Shown piece by piece: positions 7,404-15,270 of a DNA stretch of 64,000 bases. The notes under the pieces are model-generated. The model saw only the letters and a program-made list of their open reading frames with translations. It was not told the origin of the DNA and ran no database searches. Source of the stretch: a virus. Made by a program: the position numbers and the translations under genes. Position 1 is the stretch's first letter, and the number at the start of each line of letters is the position of its first letter. Location of the stretch: positions 1 to 64,000 of IMG/VR virus record IMGVR_UViG_3300023296_000639; one strand, written 5' to 3'.

Positions 7404-7432
7404 TTGACATATAGTAATTGTTATGATATGGT
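7404..7432 (+). promoter_or_regulatory. Sigma70 promoter (leaderless)
   Basis: TTGACA 7404-7409, a 17-nt spacer and TATGGT 7427-7432. The ATG of the FW-tag gene is at 7439, 6 nt further on. Confidence 0.65.
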
Positions 7433-7438
7433 TATGTT

Positions 7439-7603
7439 ATGAATGACAAAGAAGAATTTTGGAAAGCATTGAAGTCACCTATACGTGAGTGTAAAAACTG
7501 TGCTGTTATACATTCGTATGGTATGTCTACATTAACTAACAAGTATTGTCGTGAGTATTGTATCTCATGCGATAATTTCAGTAAGTGGATATCTGATGAA
7601 TAA
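7439..7603 (+). CDS. FW-tag small Cys protein
   Basis: The 54-residue protein reads MNDKEEFWKALKSPIRECKNCA, with CREYCISC further on and an end KWISDE in place of WEWDG. Five cysteines are in the usual places. It is expected to be expressed as a leaderless mRNA from the promoter ending at 7432. Confidence 0.65.
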   Translation: MNDKEEFWKALKSPIRECKNCAVIHSYGMSTLTNKYCREYCISCDNFSKWISDE

Positions 7604-7624
7604 TAAAGAATATCGGATGCGGTA

Positions 7625-7834
7625 ATGGTTCTGAAGCACAAGGCTGAAGCCCCTGAATGGTTAATAGCGCATGGTGCTAATATTTGGTTAATTGATTATG
7701 ACGACACTGACGATGAAACTATATTTCGTCCTATACTTAAAGCTATTGGTCAGGACGATGAAGGAATATTTGATCCGGCGTATGTTAACTATGAAGGACG
7801 TAGTTTACCTATGTGGAAGGCACGTGATGAGTAA
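7625..7834 (+). CDS. FW-family C-terminal half, tag missing
   Basis: The 69-residue protein ends AYVNYEGRSLPMWKARDE, clearly related to the end of the FW-tag protein at 6289, but it lacks the FW tag and CxxC. The N-terminal half (APEWLIAHGANIWLIDYDD) is unfamiliar. It overlaps the next FW-tag gene. It may be a recombinant or a truncated copy. Confidence 0.5.
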   Translation: MVLKHKAEAPEWLIAHGANIWLIDYDDTDDETIFRPILKAIGQDDEGIFDPAYVNYEGRSLPMWKARDE

Positions 7835-8015
7835 GCAGGAATTTTGGAATGATTTGCGGTCGGTGCCATTATCTGACCGTGATTGTAATAACTGTTTATA
7901 TTACACACGTAATACCACGCAGAGTTGGCTTAATTGTATATATTGTGTCCAAGATGCTAAAGATAGTAAAAAGCCTGTTGGTGCTTCGTCTGGTAGTTAT
8001 TGGAAACCAAAATGA
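7827..8015 (+). CDS. FW-tag small Cys protein
   Basis: The 62-residue protein starts MSKQEFWNDLRSVPLSDRDCNNCLYY, with LNCIYC further on and an end GSYWKPK. It starts within the end of the previous gene and overlaps the relic at 8012. WEWDG is replaced. Confidence 0.7.
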   Translation: MSKQEFWNDLRSVPLSDRDCNNCLYYTRNTTQSWLNCIYCVQDAKDSKKPVGASSGSYWKPK

Positions 8016-8196
8016 GTAAGCAGGAATTTTGGGATGCACACAACCAACACAAAGGGGTTGTGATAACTGTAAGTATAATAAAAGAATAAATGGGGGGATT
8101 TACTCAGTATGTAAGCGACCAAACCAAGTCTACGCCTGTGTTGGATTTTATGGAAAAAAATCGCAATGGGAATGGGATGGTAAGAACTATGGGTAA
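8012..8196 (+). pseudogene. Frameshifted FW-tag gene
   Basis: The start MSKQEFWDA is intact. The rest lies in another frame (TQPTQRGCDNCKYN, then CKRPN, YACVG and SQWEWDGKNYG). A net change of one base near 8037 separates the two parts. Apart from this the gene looks recent and complete. Confidence 0.75.
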
Positions 8197-8204
8197 GATA
8201 AATA
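8197..8204 (+). promoter_or_regulatory. T4-type late promoter octamer
   Basis: GATAAATA lies 7 nt before the ATG at 8212. T4 late transcripts start about 6-7 nt after this octamer, so the message would be leaderless. Confidence 0.6.
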
Positions 8205-8211
8205 CATTATA

Positions 8212-9441
8212 ATGTTATTAAATGATTTACTATTAGAATATAAAGAAGGCAAGAACCAGCACCTTCATCACGTTGAAGACATTGTATTTCACGAGGGTAA
8301 TGCTGGTGCACGTATTGCATTAAACTATATTGATAGCGTTCGTCAACTATTAGCACAGGGTGGTAACAGGCACGAAAGCATATCGGTTAAGTGGGATGGT
8401 GCGCCAGCTATTATATGTGGCATTGATCCTGCTGACGGTGAGTTTTTTGTTGGCACGAAGAGTGTATTCAATAAGACTGGTGGCAAGTTGATTAAGTCAC
8501 GTTCTGATTTAAAGAAGTATGGTTACGAGGGTGAGTTAGCAAACAAACTTATGTTAGCATTGACGCATTTATCCAAGTTAGGCATCACTGGTGTGTTACA
8601 GGGTGATATGATGTATACCCGAGATGATCTTGAGACAAAGACATTTGGTGGTGAAGAATACCTTATGTTTCAGCCTAATACGATTACGTATGCTGTTCCT
8701 ATTAATAGCGACGTTGCGAAGACTATGCGTAGATCGAAGATTGGTATTGTATTTCACACACGTTACAGTGGCGACAGCATTGGTGAAATGACGGCGGAAT
8801 TTGGTGCTAGTATTTCGGGATTGAATAGTGTATCGGATGTATGGTATGATGATGCATCTTACAAGGATTTGACTGGCATTGCATCATTAACCAAGGCGGA
8901 GAACGATAAACTTATCAGTGATATAGCGGCTACCAAACGTGCTATTAAGATTGCGAAGTTTGATGCATTGAAGAGTCAATATAGTCCATTGCTTATGACG
9001 TTTGTTAATAGTCGTATTCGTAAGGGTGATGATCAGGTTGCACATCCGCATGATTTTGCAGAAGGTTTCACTAAATGGTATGCGGCACGATTGATGCATG
9101 AGATTAGCAAATTAAAGAATCAAGACCCTGATGCGAAGCCTGTTCAGAATCGTATGAAGAAGATTGAAGAACAGAAGGAATACATGAAGCGTAATTTTAA
9201 GGGTATTATTGCTGGGTTAATGGTTTACAAGGATTTGATTGTTTTAAAGAATCAGTTATTAAACAAACTGAATAAGATTGATACGATGAAAAGTTTAGTA
9301 AAGACGGATGATGGTTACAAGGTAGTTAATCCCGAGGGGTTTGTTGCTATTGGTGCCGCTGGTGGGGCGATTAAATTAGTTGATCGTATGAGCTTTTCTA
9401 AAATGAATTTTGATGCAGCAAAAGACTGGAAAAAGACGTGA
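8212..9441 (+). CDS. Ligase/NTase-like phage protein (DUF6267-like)
   Basis: The 409-residue protein carries landmarks of the covalent nucleotidyltransferase (ligase/capping) fold: SVKWDGAPAI at about residue 65 (motif I KxDG), FVGTKSVFN, GVLQGDMMY (motif III-like), EGFVAI near 375 (motif IV EGxV) and IKLVDR (motif V). From memory this matches a family common in T4-like aquatic phages, DUF6267, whose activity is not established. The middle (230-350) is helical and basic. It is followed with a 4-nt overlap by a NadM-like adenylyltransferase, suggesting a joint nucleotide-transfer job, for example nucleic-acid end repair or cofactor handling. Expressed late. Confidence 0.75.
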   Translation: MLLNDLLLEYKEGKNQHLHHVEDIVFHEGNAGARIALNYIDSVRQLLAQGGNRHESISVKWDGAPAIICGIDPADGEFFVGTKSVFNKTGGKLIKSRSDLKKYGYEGELANKLMLALTHLSKLGITGVLQGDMMYTRDDLETKTFGGEEYLMFQPNTITYAVPINSDVAKTMRRSKIGIVFHTRYSGDSIGEMTAEFGASISGLNSVSDVWYDDASYKDLTGIASLTKAENDKLISDIAATKRAIKIAKFDALKSQYSPLLMTFVNSRIRKGDDQVAHPHDFAEGFTKWYAARLMHEISKLKNQDPDAKPVQNRMKKIEEQKEYMKRNFKGIIAGLMVYKDLIVLKNQLLNKLNKIDTMKSLVKTDDGYKVVNPEGFVAIGAAGGAIKLVDRMSFSKMNFDAAKDWKKT

Positions 9442-10064
9442 GTGACGTTTCGCATTTACGCAAACTAATGAGTTCGGTTGATAAGCCGAAGCGTATTGTT
9501 GCGATTTATCCGGGACGTTTTCAGCCATTTCATTTGGGACACGCAGCAGTATATAATATTGCGAAAGAGAAATACGGTGAATGTTATATTGCTACGTCTG
9601 GTAGTTTAGATATAAAATCGCCATTTACATCGGAACACAAGCGAATAATGATGATGCGTTCTGGTATTCCTATTGATAAGATTGCGGTATGTCGTCAGCC
9701 TTATATGCCTATTGAAATATTACAGAACTTTAATCCGCAATATGATTCTGTTGTATTTTTCATCGGTGAGAAGGATATGGCATCTGATCCACGTTTTCAA
9801 TTTAAACCCACTAAGTCTGGTAAGCCTAGTTATTTCCAGCCTTGGGTAAATGATGATACGCTTGATACTTTTAATAATCAGGGATACATACGTGTTGTGC
9901 CTACGATTGATTTTACTGTAAATGGACAGTTGATGCGTTCTGCCAGTGAATTCCGTAGCATGTTTGCGAAGGCGGATAATGCTGCACAGACGGTGATGGT
10001 AACAGATATGTATGGTGTATATGACGGACAAATCCATAATATTATGAAAAACCGCTTGACATAA
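9438..10064 (+). CDS. NadM-like nucleotidyltransferase
   Basis: The 208-residue protein starts at GTG within a GTGA overlap. It contains YPGRFQPFHLGHAAVYNIA, the (H/T)xGH cytidylyltransferase signature as found in NadM-type NMN adenylyltransferases, and FFIGEKDMAS. The C-terminal RSASEFRSMFA resembles the ISSTxIR-type phosphate-binding motif in position (MRSASEFR). The reaction is likely adenylyl transfer to a nucleotide or sugar phosphate; the exact substrate is unknown. Coupled to the ligase-like gene upstream. Confidence 0.8.
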   Translation: MSDVSHLRKLMSSVDKPKRIVAIYPGRFQPFHLGHAAVYNIAKEKYGECYIATSGSLDIKSPFTSEHKRIMMMRSGIPIDKIAVCRQPYMPIEILQNFNPQYDSVVFFIGEKDMASDPRFQFKPTKSGKPSYFQPWVNDDTLDTFNNQGYIRVVPTIDFTVNGQLMRSASEFRSMFAKADNAAQTVMVTDMYGVYDGQIHNIMKNRLT

Positions 10065-10083
10065 TTTCAAAAATAGCTATACT
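10056..10083 (+). promoter_or_regulatory. Sigma70 promoter (leaderless)
   Basis: TTGACA 10056-10061, a 16-nt spacer and TATACT 10078-10083. The ATG at 10090 is 6 nt downstream. The -35 box overlaps the end of the preceding gene. Confidence 0.8.
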
Positions 10084-10089
10084 ACAAGT

Positions 10090-10767
10090 ATGGCAAATTT
10101 ACACCCCGACGCAAACTTTATTACGGAACTTTCATTATTACTTGATTCGGTAAACGAACAGTATGTTGCTTTTTTGTCTGACAATAACAATGTTGATGAC
10201 CCGACTGAACTTGCTGATATTATGAACAGTATGTTTGAAGTGTATGATATGGATCATATCTACGTAGACGTTGGTTCAGCGACGTGTGTAACTGCGGTTG
10301 ATTGGTATATCCAGAATGCTGTTGTTGATGGTGATGGAGAGATAACGATTATGCTAGACCCATCGTCAATTAACGGTTATTGGGGTCCAGCAACTTTTAA
10401 AGATGTTGTCTTAAAGACGCTTGAACACGAAGACATTCATATGCGCCAGCGGGATCGCATGGGTGTTAATAAGTATAACAGCATTCCGAGCGGTTATATG
10501 AAGGGTGTTTTGAAAGCAGCCGAAACTGGTAATCAAAATGATATGAAGCGTATGTATTTTCGTGATCCACAGGAGTTGATGGCGCACGGACACGATATAT
10601 ATCGTGAGTTACAGCGTTTAGATAATCCACAGGAAGCGTTACGTAATCCAGAGAGTTTTCGTAATGATTTACCAACGTATGATAAGCATCGTGCGATTTT
10701 CCCACCAAATGCAAAACCATTGCAGCGGTTGTTAGGGTATGCTGCACGTTATTTCGAGTATGCATAA
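10090..10767 (+). CDS. Predicted zinc metallopeptidase
   Basis: The 225-residue protein has TLEHEDIHMRQRDR at about 117, an HExxH zinc motif on a predicted helix, and a downstream FRDPQELMAHGHD that can supply the third ligand (Glu or His). The N-terminal 100 residues look like a small alpha/beta domain. There is no signal peptide, so it acts in the cytoplasm or virion. Similar HExxH proteins are scattered through T4-like phage genomes and have no assigned substrate. Its stop overlaps the next start (TAATG). Confidence 0.65.
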   Translation: MANLHPDANFITELSLLLDSVNEQYVAFLSDNNNVDDPTELADIMNSMFEVYDMDHIYVDVGSATCVTAVDWYIQNAVVDGDGEITIMLDPSSINGYWGPATFKDVVLKTLEHEDIHMRQRDRMGVNKYNSIPSGYMKGVLKAAETGNQNDMKRMYFRDPQELMAHGHDIYRELQRLDNPQEALRNPESFRNDLPTYDKHRAIFPPNAKPLQRLLGYAARYFEYA

Positions 10768-11030
10768 TGAGTGAACTCGACGCAGATATATTTGGTAACA
10801 AGTTTTGGTGGATGGATGATAAACTTCACAGAGAAGATGGACCTGCTGTTGAATATCCAAATGGCAACAAGTTTTGGTATCTTGATGATAAACTTCACAG
10901 AGAAGATGGACCTGCTGTTGAATATCCAAATGGCAACAAGTTTTGGTATCTTCATGGACATGAAGTTACTATGGAAGATGTTATAACCGATCCAAAAGAA
11001 CGATTTTGGTGGAGAATGAAAAGTGACTGA
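10767..11030 (+). CDS. HRxDGPA-repeat protein
   Basis: The 87-residue protein has three units of FGNKFWW-DDKLHREDGPAVE type and the tail HEVTMEDVITDPKERFWWRMKSD. Two units are nearly identical at the DNA level (about 66-bp tandem repeat). It is coupled to the metallopeptidase by a 1-nt overlap and lies far from the main repeat-gene block, showing that this family also moves as a cassette. Confidence 0.8.
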   Translation: MSELDADIFGNKFWWMDDKLHREDGPAVEYPNGNKFWYLDDKLHREDGPAVEYPNGNKFWYLHGHEVTMEDVITDPKERFWWRMKSD

Positions 11031-11043
11031 AAGGATATAACAA

Positions 11044-11199
11044 ATGTGGTCGAATAGTAACGAAATCAAAATACATGATACGCCAACACCGAGAGGCGGA
11101 TATATCCGTGGGTATGTAGCCAAGTGGAAAGGTCATACTGAAACGATGGAAGGCACATCACGCAAGACGTATTGGACGTGGCGCATTGATATTAAGTGA
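11044..11199 (+). CDS. Hypothetical protein
   Basis: The 51-residue protein starts MWSNSNEIKIHDTPTPRGGY and is basic and aromatic-rich toward its end (KTYWTWRIDIK). An AAGGA ribosome-binding site is correctly spaced. The stop overlaps the GTG of the next small gene. Confidence 0.5.
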   Translation: MWSNSNEIKIHDTPTPRGGYIRGYVAKWKGHTETMEGTSRKTYWTWRIDIK

Positions 11200-11351
11200 G
11201 TAGCGGTGTGCGTATTCAGAACTTTGGTGAAGGTCGCAATGATTCGACACCGATGGCACAATCACGGCATCATGGTTCAAAGAAACGTGCGGTTGATGAT
11301 ATGCGATCCGCGATGAATGAAATGAAACTATTATCTTGTTGTAAATTTTAG
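11196..11351 (+). CDS. Hypothetical protein, GTG start
   Basis: A 51-residue frame begins at GTG within a GTGA overlap: SSGVRIQNFGEGRNDSTPMA, then HHGSKKRAVDDMRSAMNEMK. It is basic and predicted helical at the end. Length and coupling suggest a real gene; no family recognised. Confidence 0.45.
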   Translation: MSSGVRIQNFGEGRNDSTPMAQSRHHGSKKRAVDDMRSAMNEMKLLSCCKF

Positions 11352-11353
11352 AC

Positions 11354-11381
11354 TTGACATCTACGTTGGATGTGGTATTGT
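11354..11381 (+). promoter_or_regulatory. Sigma70 promoter with leader
   Basis: TTGACA 11354-11359, a 16-nt spacer and TATTGT 11376-11381. Unlike the leaderless promoters it is followed by about 25 nt with an AAGGAGAG ribosome-binding site before ATG 11413. Confidence 0.7.
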
Positions 11382-11412
11382 GTATGTATCAGATTAATCA
11401 AGGAGAGATATT

Positions 11413-11634
11413 ATGGGTATGACATTTGCACCTGACACATCATTCAACTGGTCACAGCCACGTGAAGTTAGCACAAACTGTGCCAATGCCGCTATCACGA
11501 TTGTTGAGTTCGGCAAGCTGGGCTGGAAAGCATTTATTAACGATGGCGTTCCATTCTTTTCAGAGCCTATGCCAAAAGCCGAGTTGATTCGTCACCTTGA
11601 ATCATCCTTTCCCTTTACGGTGAAAGTACGATGA
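11413..11634 (+). CDS. Hypothetical protein
   Basis: The 73-residue protein has an alpha/beta look (ITIVEFGKLGWKAFINDGVP, then a C-terminal helix AELIRHLESSF and FTVKVR). It has a strong Shine-Dalgarno and its own sigma70 promoter. The stop overlaps the next start. No family recognised. Confidence 0.65.
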   Translation: MGMTFAPDTSFNWSQPREVSTNCANAAITIVEFGKLGWKAFINDGVPFFSEPMPKAELIRHLESSFPFTVKVR

Positions 11635-11819
11635 CCCTTTTTATTCGAGCGTGTCAAATCCGCAAATCCTGTAAGACAACAGAGCAAGAGCTTACTGCTC
11701 TAAGATACGCAATGTTGGCGATGGAACGGGAATTAACCACAGTCGGACACGGATTTTTTGCAGATCATGAGACACATATCCGCATTCTGCGAAAATATAG
11801 AACATTACTAGTTGACTGA
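11631..11819 (+). CDS. Hypothetical helical protein
   Basis: The 62-residue protein is mainly helical, with a central TTEQELTALRYAMLAMEREL. It is coupled to the preceding gene by a 4-nt overlap. No family recognised. Confidence 0.55.
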   Translation: MTLFIRACQIRKSCKTTEQELTALRYAMLAMERELTTVGHGFFADHETHIRILRKYRTLLVD

Positions 11820-11869
11820 ATACTATATGTGTGTTATATATAATCATAATCAATGAAAGGCGAGATGAC

Positions 11870-12031
11870 ATGAAGTTTTACACATATAATGCAGATTTTT
11901 CCGATGGTAAGAAAATGACCATGGAGACAGGCGCAAAGATTACGGAAGCAAAACGTAGCATGGCGTTCGAAGCAGCAAGTCGTGGCACTAAACTGATGAA
12001 GTTTGTGAAGGTAAGTGAACGGAATTTATGA
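11870..12031 (+). CDS. Hypothetical basic protein
   Basis: The 53-residue protein starts MKFYTYNADFSDGKKMTMET. A promoter (TTGACT 11812-11817, 17-nt spacer, TATATA 11835-11840) and an AAAGGCGAG ribosome-binding site lie upstream, which decides this ATG rather than 11831. It overlaps the phosphatase gene by 4 nt. Function unknown. Confidence 0.6.
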   Translation: MKFYTYNADFSDGKKMTMETGAKITEAKRSMAFEAASRGTKLMKFVKVSERNL

Positions 12032-12504
12032 AAAAGCTATTATCAATTAAAGTTACTTCAAAACTATTCGCTAAGTCCGAAGCAGAGGACTGGGCGAATC
12101 ATGCTGTATCTTTAGTTGATCCCGGACATAGTGTCCCTGAGTTTGATTGTCGGCATCATGTCGGTTTCTTTGAAGATCACGAAGATGCTAATGACAGCAA
12201 TGCACCTGTTTTAAATGACGTTGCCGCCGCATTGGATTTTGGTTTAAAGTTTGAAGATGGTGATAATGTATTGGTTCATTGTCATGGTGGGATTTGTCGT
12301 TCTACTGCGATGGCTATGCTGTTTCACATTCAAGCAGGGTTTACGCCCAAAGAAGCATTGAAGCGTGTTGAACGCAACCGTCCACAAATGTGGCCAAATA
12401 CTTTAGTAGTCGCATTAGGTGATGAAATATTAGGATTAGATGGCGCAGCTATTCGTGCGCTTGATGATTTCATTGAAGAAAACGATGGCAAAATTGTCTG
12501 GTAG
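12028..12504 (+). CDS. Cysteine-based protein phosphatase
   Basis: The 158-residue protein contains VLVHCHGGICRSTAMAM at about 92, the HCx5R signature of dual-specificity/tyrosine phosphatases (Cys nucleophile, Arg phosphate clamp). A general-acid Asp is likely in the earlier FFEDHEDAND loop. Length suits a minimal phosphatase domain. It could remove phosphate from host proteins or RNA 5' ends; the substrate is not visible. No signal peptide. Confidence 0.85.
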   Translation: MKKLLSIKVTSKLFAKSEAEDWANHAVSLVDPGHSVPEFDCRHHVGFFEDHEDANDSNAPVLNDVAAALDFGLKFEDGDNVLVHCHGGICRSTAMAMLFHIQAGFTPKEALKRVERNRPQMWPNTLVVALGDEILGLDGAAIRALDDFIEENDGKIVW

Positions 12505-12513
12505 GAGATAGAA

Positions 12514-12723
12514 ATGATGACGATTGAAAAACTAATTGAGTTATACGAAAAAGAGTTGGTTGATAATAAAAACTATATCAAGACTTTATATGATGACGAA
12601 GATGCAGAAGAACTAGCTGCCGCATACTCTGAAAAAGAGATGTTGAATCGTATCATTCAAGACTTGAAAAGGGTTAACCAACCAACGAGATGGACTGAGG
12701 GCGAGTTAGGTCTGGAGTATTAA
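12514..12723 (+). CDS. Hypothetical acidic helical protein
   Basis: The 69-residue protein is acidic and helical (IEKLIELYEKELVDNKNYIK). An AGGAGA ribosome-binding site lies 7 nt before the ATG. Its stop overlaps the next start. It could be a small coiled-coil partner; no family recognised. Confidence 0.6.
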   Translation: MMTIEKLIELYEKELVDNKNYIKTLYDDEDAEELAAAYSEKEMLNRIIQDLKRVNQPTRWTEGELGLEY

Positions 12724-12974
12724 TGAAAATCCGTGAACACTATTCGGTTCGTATCATTGACTTTGTGTGTGACCGTGATGAAAAAGAAATCATTCATGAT
12801 ATGATTTCGGATATCATTATGGACGACAAAATCGCAAGGGTAGTTCGTTCTGGGCCGCTTGTTGATGGTAATAAGATTATGCCCGGTAAGTTTCATTACA
12901 TCGTTCACATTGATAGTGAAGCTGCTGACGCCTTTATAAAATCCCTTAAAAAAATGGCAAATACCTTTGAGTGA
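12723..12974 (+). CDS. Hypothetical protein
   Basis: The 83-residue protein has a beta-alpha-beta pattern: REHYSVRIIDFV, a helix EKEIIHDMISDIIM, GKFHYIVHIDS, and a last helix AFIKSLKKMANTF. This looks like a ferredoxin-like mini-domain (inference). It overlaps its neighbours on both sides. Confidence 0.6.
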   Translation: MKIREHYSVRIIDFVCDRDEKEIIHDMISDIIMDDKIARVVRSGPLVDGNKIMPGKFHYIVHIDSEAADAFIKSLKKMANTFE

Positions 12975-13308
12975 AAAAGATAATTTTTGGAATGCGTTGC
13001 GAATGCCACATGATTTGGATAGGCATTGTGTGAACTGTGCCGTCCCGCCACTTGCCGAGAATGGCATAAGCACGGGTTATTATGGATGCGTGATATCTGA
13101 ATCCTGCACAGCGCCACACCGATGCGTATTGCATCCAACAGAAACTGTGTTAACCAACGATAAAAATAATATAATATCTAGTGTAGAGGAATATATTGAA
13201 TATCAGTTAGCTGCATGGGAAGAAACGGTGAAAACATTCCCAAGCAAGAAGCCACCCGGCACAATACCATTTGAAAACTATTGGGAATGGAATGGCGATG
13301 ATGATTAA
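12967..13308 (+). CDS. FW-tag protein, long variant, TTG start
   Basis: The 113-residue protein begins at TTG in an overlap with the preceding stop: SEKDNFWNALRMPHDLDRHC, then HCVNC, YGCVI, ESCTA and HRCVL. A helical insert of about 40 residues (VEEYIEYQLAAWEETVKTF) precedes the canonical NYWEWNGDDD end. It is the longest family member that keeps both ends. The TTG start is inferred from the conserved tag sequence. Confidence 0.7.
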   Translation: MSEKDNFWNALRMPHDLDRHCVNCAVPPLAENGISTGYYGCVISESCTAPHRCVLHPTETVLTNDKNNIISSVEEYIEYQLAAWEETVKTFPSKKPPGTIPFENYWEWNGDDD

Positions 13309-13331
13309 TAAAACCATATCAAGTGTAAAAC

Positions 13332-13339
13332 GATAAATA
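13332..13339 (+). promoter_or_regulatory. T4-type late promoter octamer
   Basis: GATAAATA ends 4 nt before the ATG at 13344, predicting a very short leader or none. Confidence 0.55.
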
Positions 13340-13343
13340 TCAT

Positions 13344-14903
13344 ATGCGTAGTACACTAGTTATGGGTTGGATGTCCCTTGCAATGTCCTTATTGATTGCG
13401 GGTTGTGCCGCCTATTTTAGTATCACCGGATTGGCGGCACTATTTGCGGCTGCGCTTGTGCCTGTTATTATTATGGCAACAGTTCTTGAGTTTGGTAAAG
13501 TAAGCGCAACCTTCTTTCTACACCGATTCTGGGATGATTTGCCCGGTCAGTTAAAATACCCCCTTACGATAATGGTCGTTATTCTTATGGTTATTACCAG
13601 TATGGGTATCTTTGGTTTCTTATCAAAAGGTCACCTAGAACAAGAAGCACCAGCTGAAATAGGTGGGTTACAGATTGAACGAATTGACCAACAAATCAAT
13701 CGTGAGAAGGATACCATTTCACGCCAAGAGGAACGTTTATTGCGATTACAAGGCATTGTCGATGCGCTTATTAAGTATGACCGCATACGTGGAGCAGATG
13801 GCGCAGATGCCACACTTGAAAAGCAACAGCCAGAACGTAAAGTGATTCAAACAAGCGTCGATGAAGCATACGAACGCATTAATACCCTACAAGAAAAAAG
13901 ATTACCATTGCAATCAGAGGTAAGTAGTATTGAAGCCAAGCTTGGACCTATCAAATACGTAGCTGAGTTGTTTGGCTATGACTTGGTTACTGATCCTGAT
14001 GGTAAGGGCAAGGCTGTTCGTATTGTTATTGTTATGTTTATGCTGGCATTTGACCCATTGGCTATTTGGCTTGTTATGGCGGCGGATTGGGCATTTATGC
14101 GCCACCGTAAAGAACGTGATGCATTTAATGATGAAGAAATAAAAGAAATAAAGGAAATTGAATATAAACTTGTTGGCGATGTAACGGAACTTGAAACCGC
14201 ACTTGTTGATGTTTATAATGAATTGGAGGAAAAAGAAATGGAACTTAAAGAATATATGGCAGTCCTAGAAGAATTGGGACGCATCATTGACGAGAAACCA
14301 ACCGAGGTTGAAAAGATTATTGAGATTGAAGATACAGCAAAGATTGAAGAAATGAATGCTGATATCAATGGTTTAACTAGTTTAAAGCATTCTATGGAAC
14401 AAGAGCTTGATACCCTGCGTTCCAGTTTGCTAACGAAAGAACAAGTTACGACAGAACTACAACAAGCGTTAGGAGAAATCCGCAATCAACTTAATATGAT
14501 TCAGCAAGAAAATAATACGCTTCGTAAAGAGATTGATGCACGTGATGGTGCTGTGCTTAACCTAAACAAGAAGTATAATCTTGTTGAAAAAATCCCCGGT
14601 ATGCTTGCCCGTCCTGACAGCGTAGCTAAAAACACACCGTCATTCGGCACCGAGTTTCCAGCATCCCCAACATTAGACCAGACATTTTTACGTGTTGATG
14701 AAATGCCAAGTAAACTATATCGTTATGATGGTTCACGTTGGTTGGAAGTTATCAAAGACGAAAGTGTTTTGTATGATGAAAAGTATCTACAGCACCTTAT
14801 CAGTGAACTTGGTGATGGCAAAGTCGCACTTGACGATTTAAGTCATAAGGAACAATCTGAGATTCAGAGCTTATTGAGTAAAGAGGATGTTCTTGGAAGA
14901 TAA
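13344..14903 (+). CDS. Coiled-coil membrane protein
   Basis: The 519-residue protein has membrane segments at about residues 7-50 and 72-95, a coiled coil from 105 to 205, another membrane segment near 228-250 (IVIVMFMLAFDPLAIWLVMA), then a long acidic coiled coil (255-410). A C-terminal domain follows with FLRVDEMPSKLYRYDGSRWL and KYLQHLISELGDG. From memory, proteins with this C-terminal pattern are widespread in T4-like aquatic phages without assigned function. The overlap with the next gene (14887) suggests coupling. A role in membrane remodelling or lysis timing is possible. Confidence 0.75.
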   Translation: MRSTLVMGWMSLAMSLLIAGCAAYFSITGLAALFAAALVPVIIMATVLEFGKVSATFFLHRFWDDLPGQLKYPLTIMVVILMVITSMGIFGFLSKGHLEQEAPAEIGGLQIERIDQQINREKDTISRQEERLLRLQGIVDALIKYDRIRGADGADATLEKQQPERKVIQTSVDEAYERINTLQEKRLPLQSEVSSIEAKLGPIKYVAELFGYDLVTDPDGKGKAVRIVIVMFMLAFDPLAIWLVMAADWAFMRHRKERDAFNDEEIKEIKEIEYKLVGDVTELETALVDVYNELEEKEMELKEYMAVLEELGRIIDEKPTEVEKIIEIEDTAKIEEMNADINGLTSLKHSMEQELDTLRSSLLTKEQVTTELQQALGEIRNQLNMIQQENNTLRKEIDARDGAVLNLNKKYNLVEKIPGMLARPDSVAKNTPSFGTEFPASPTLDQTFLRVDEMPSKLYRYDGSRWLEVIKDESVLYDEKYLQHLISELGDGKVALDDLSHKEQSEIQSLLSKEDVLGR

Positions 14904-15270
14904 TATTACGATTGTAACTTCACCTAACTATTTTTACGGCGACCAGCCTAGTCTGATGCTATTCGATGTATCGGGCGCTGATATTAAACTTATAATCGAA
15001 CTTATAATGGAAGCTAATCTTGTAATGAGCCTTCATTTATGTTATAATGGTAAATCCGATAGGGAATGGTTACTAAATACCGCAAGGCAATGCGACCGTG
15101 TGATAGTTAATTTAGAAAATCATACCCTAATCAAAGGATTTATATTGAATCATAAGAACGTTTCGTACTATAATAGTGATAATGATATTACGTCATTGAA
15201 CACCAACGAGTTAACCGATCCCCTAGATTATATAATGAGGTTTGTAAATGAGCAAAGACAAAGACAGTGA
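14887..15270 (+). CDS. Hypothetical protein upstream of clpX
   Basis: The 127-residue alpha/beta protein contains ADIKLIIELIMEANLVMSLH, DREWLLNTARQCDRVIVNLE and a late [10 protein letters not shown]. The strand-helix repeats suggest a small Rossmann-like or toprim-like fold. It overlaps both the membrane protein before it and clpX after it by 16-23 nt, so the three are co-translated. No family recognised. Confidence 0.65.
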   Translation: MFLEDNITIVTSPNYFYGDQPSLMLFDVSGADIKLIIELIMEANLVMSLHLCYNGKSDREWLLNTARQCDRVIVNLENHTLIKGFILNHKNVSYYNSDNDITSLNTNELTDPLDYIMRFVNEQRQRQ

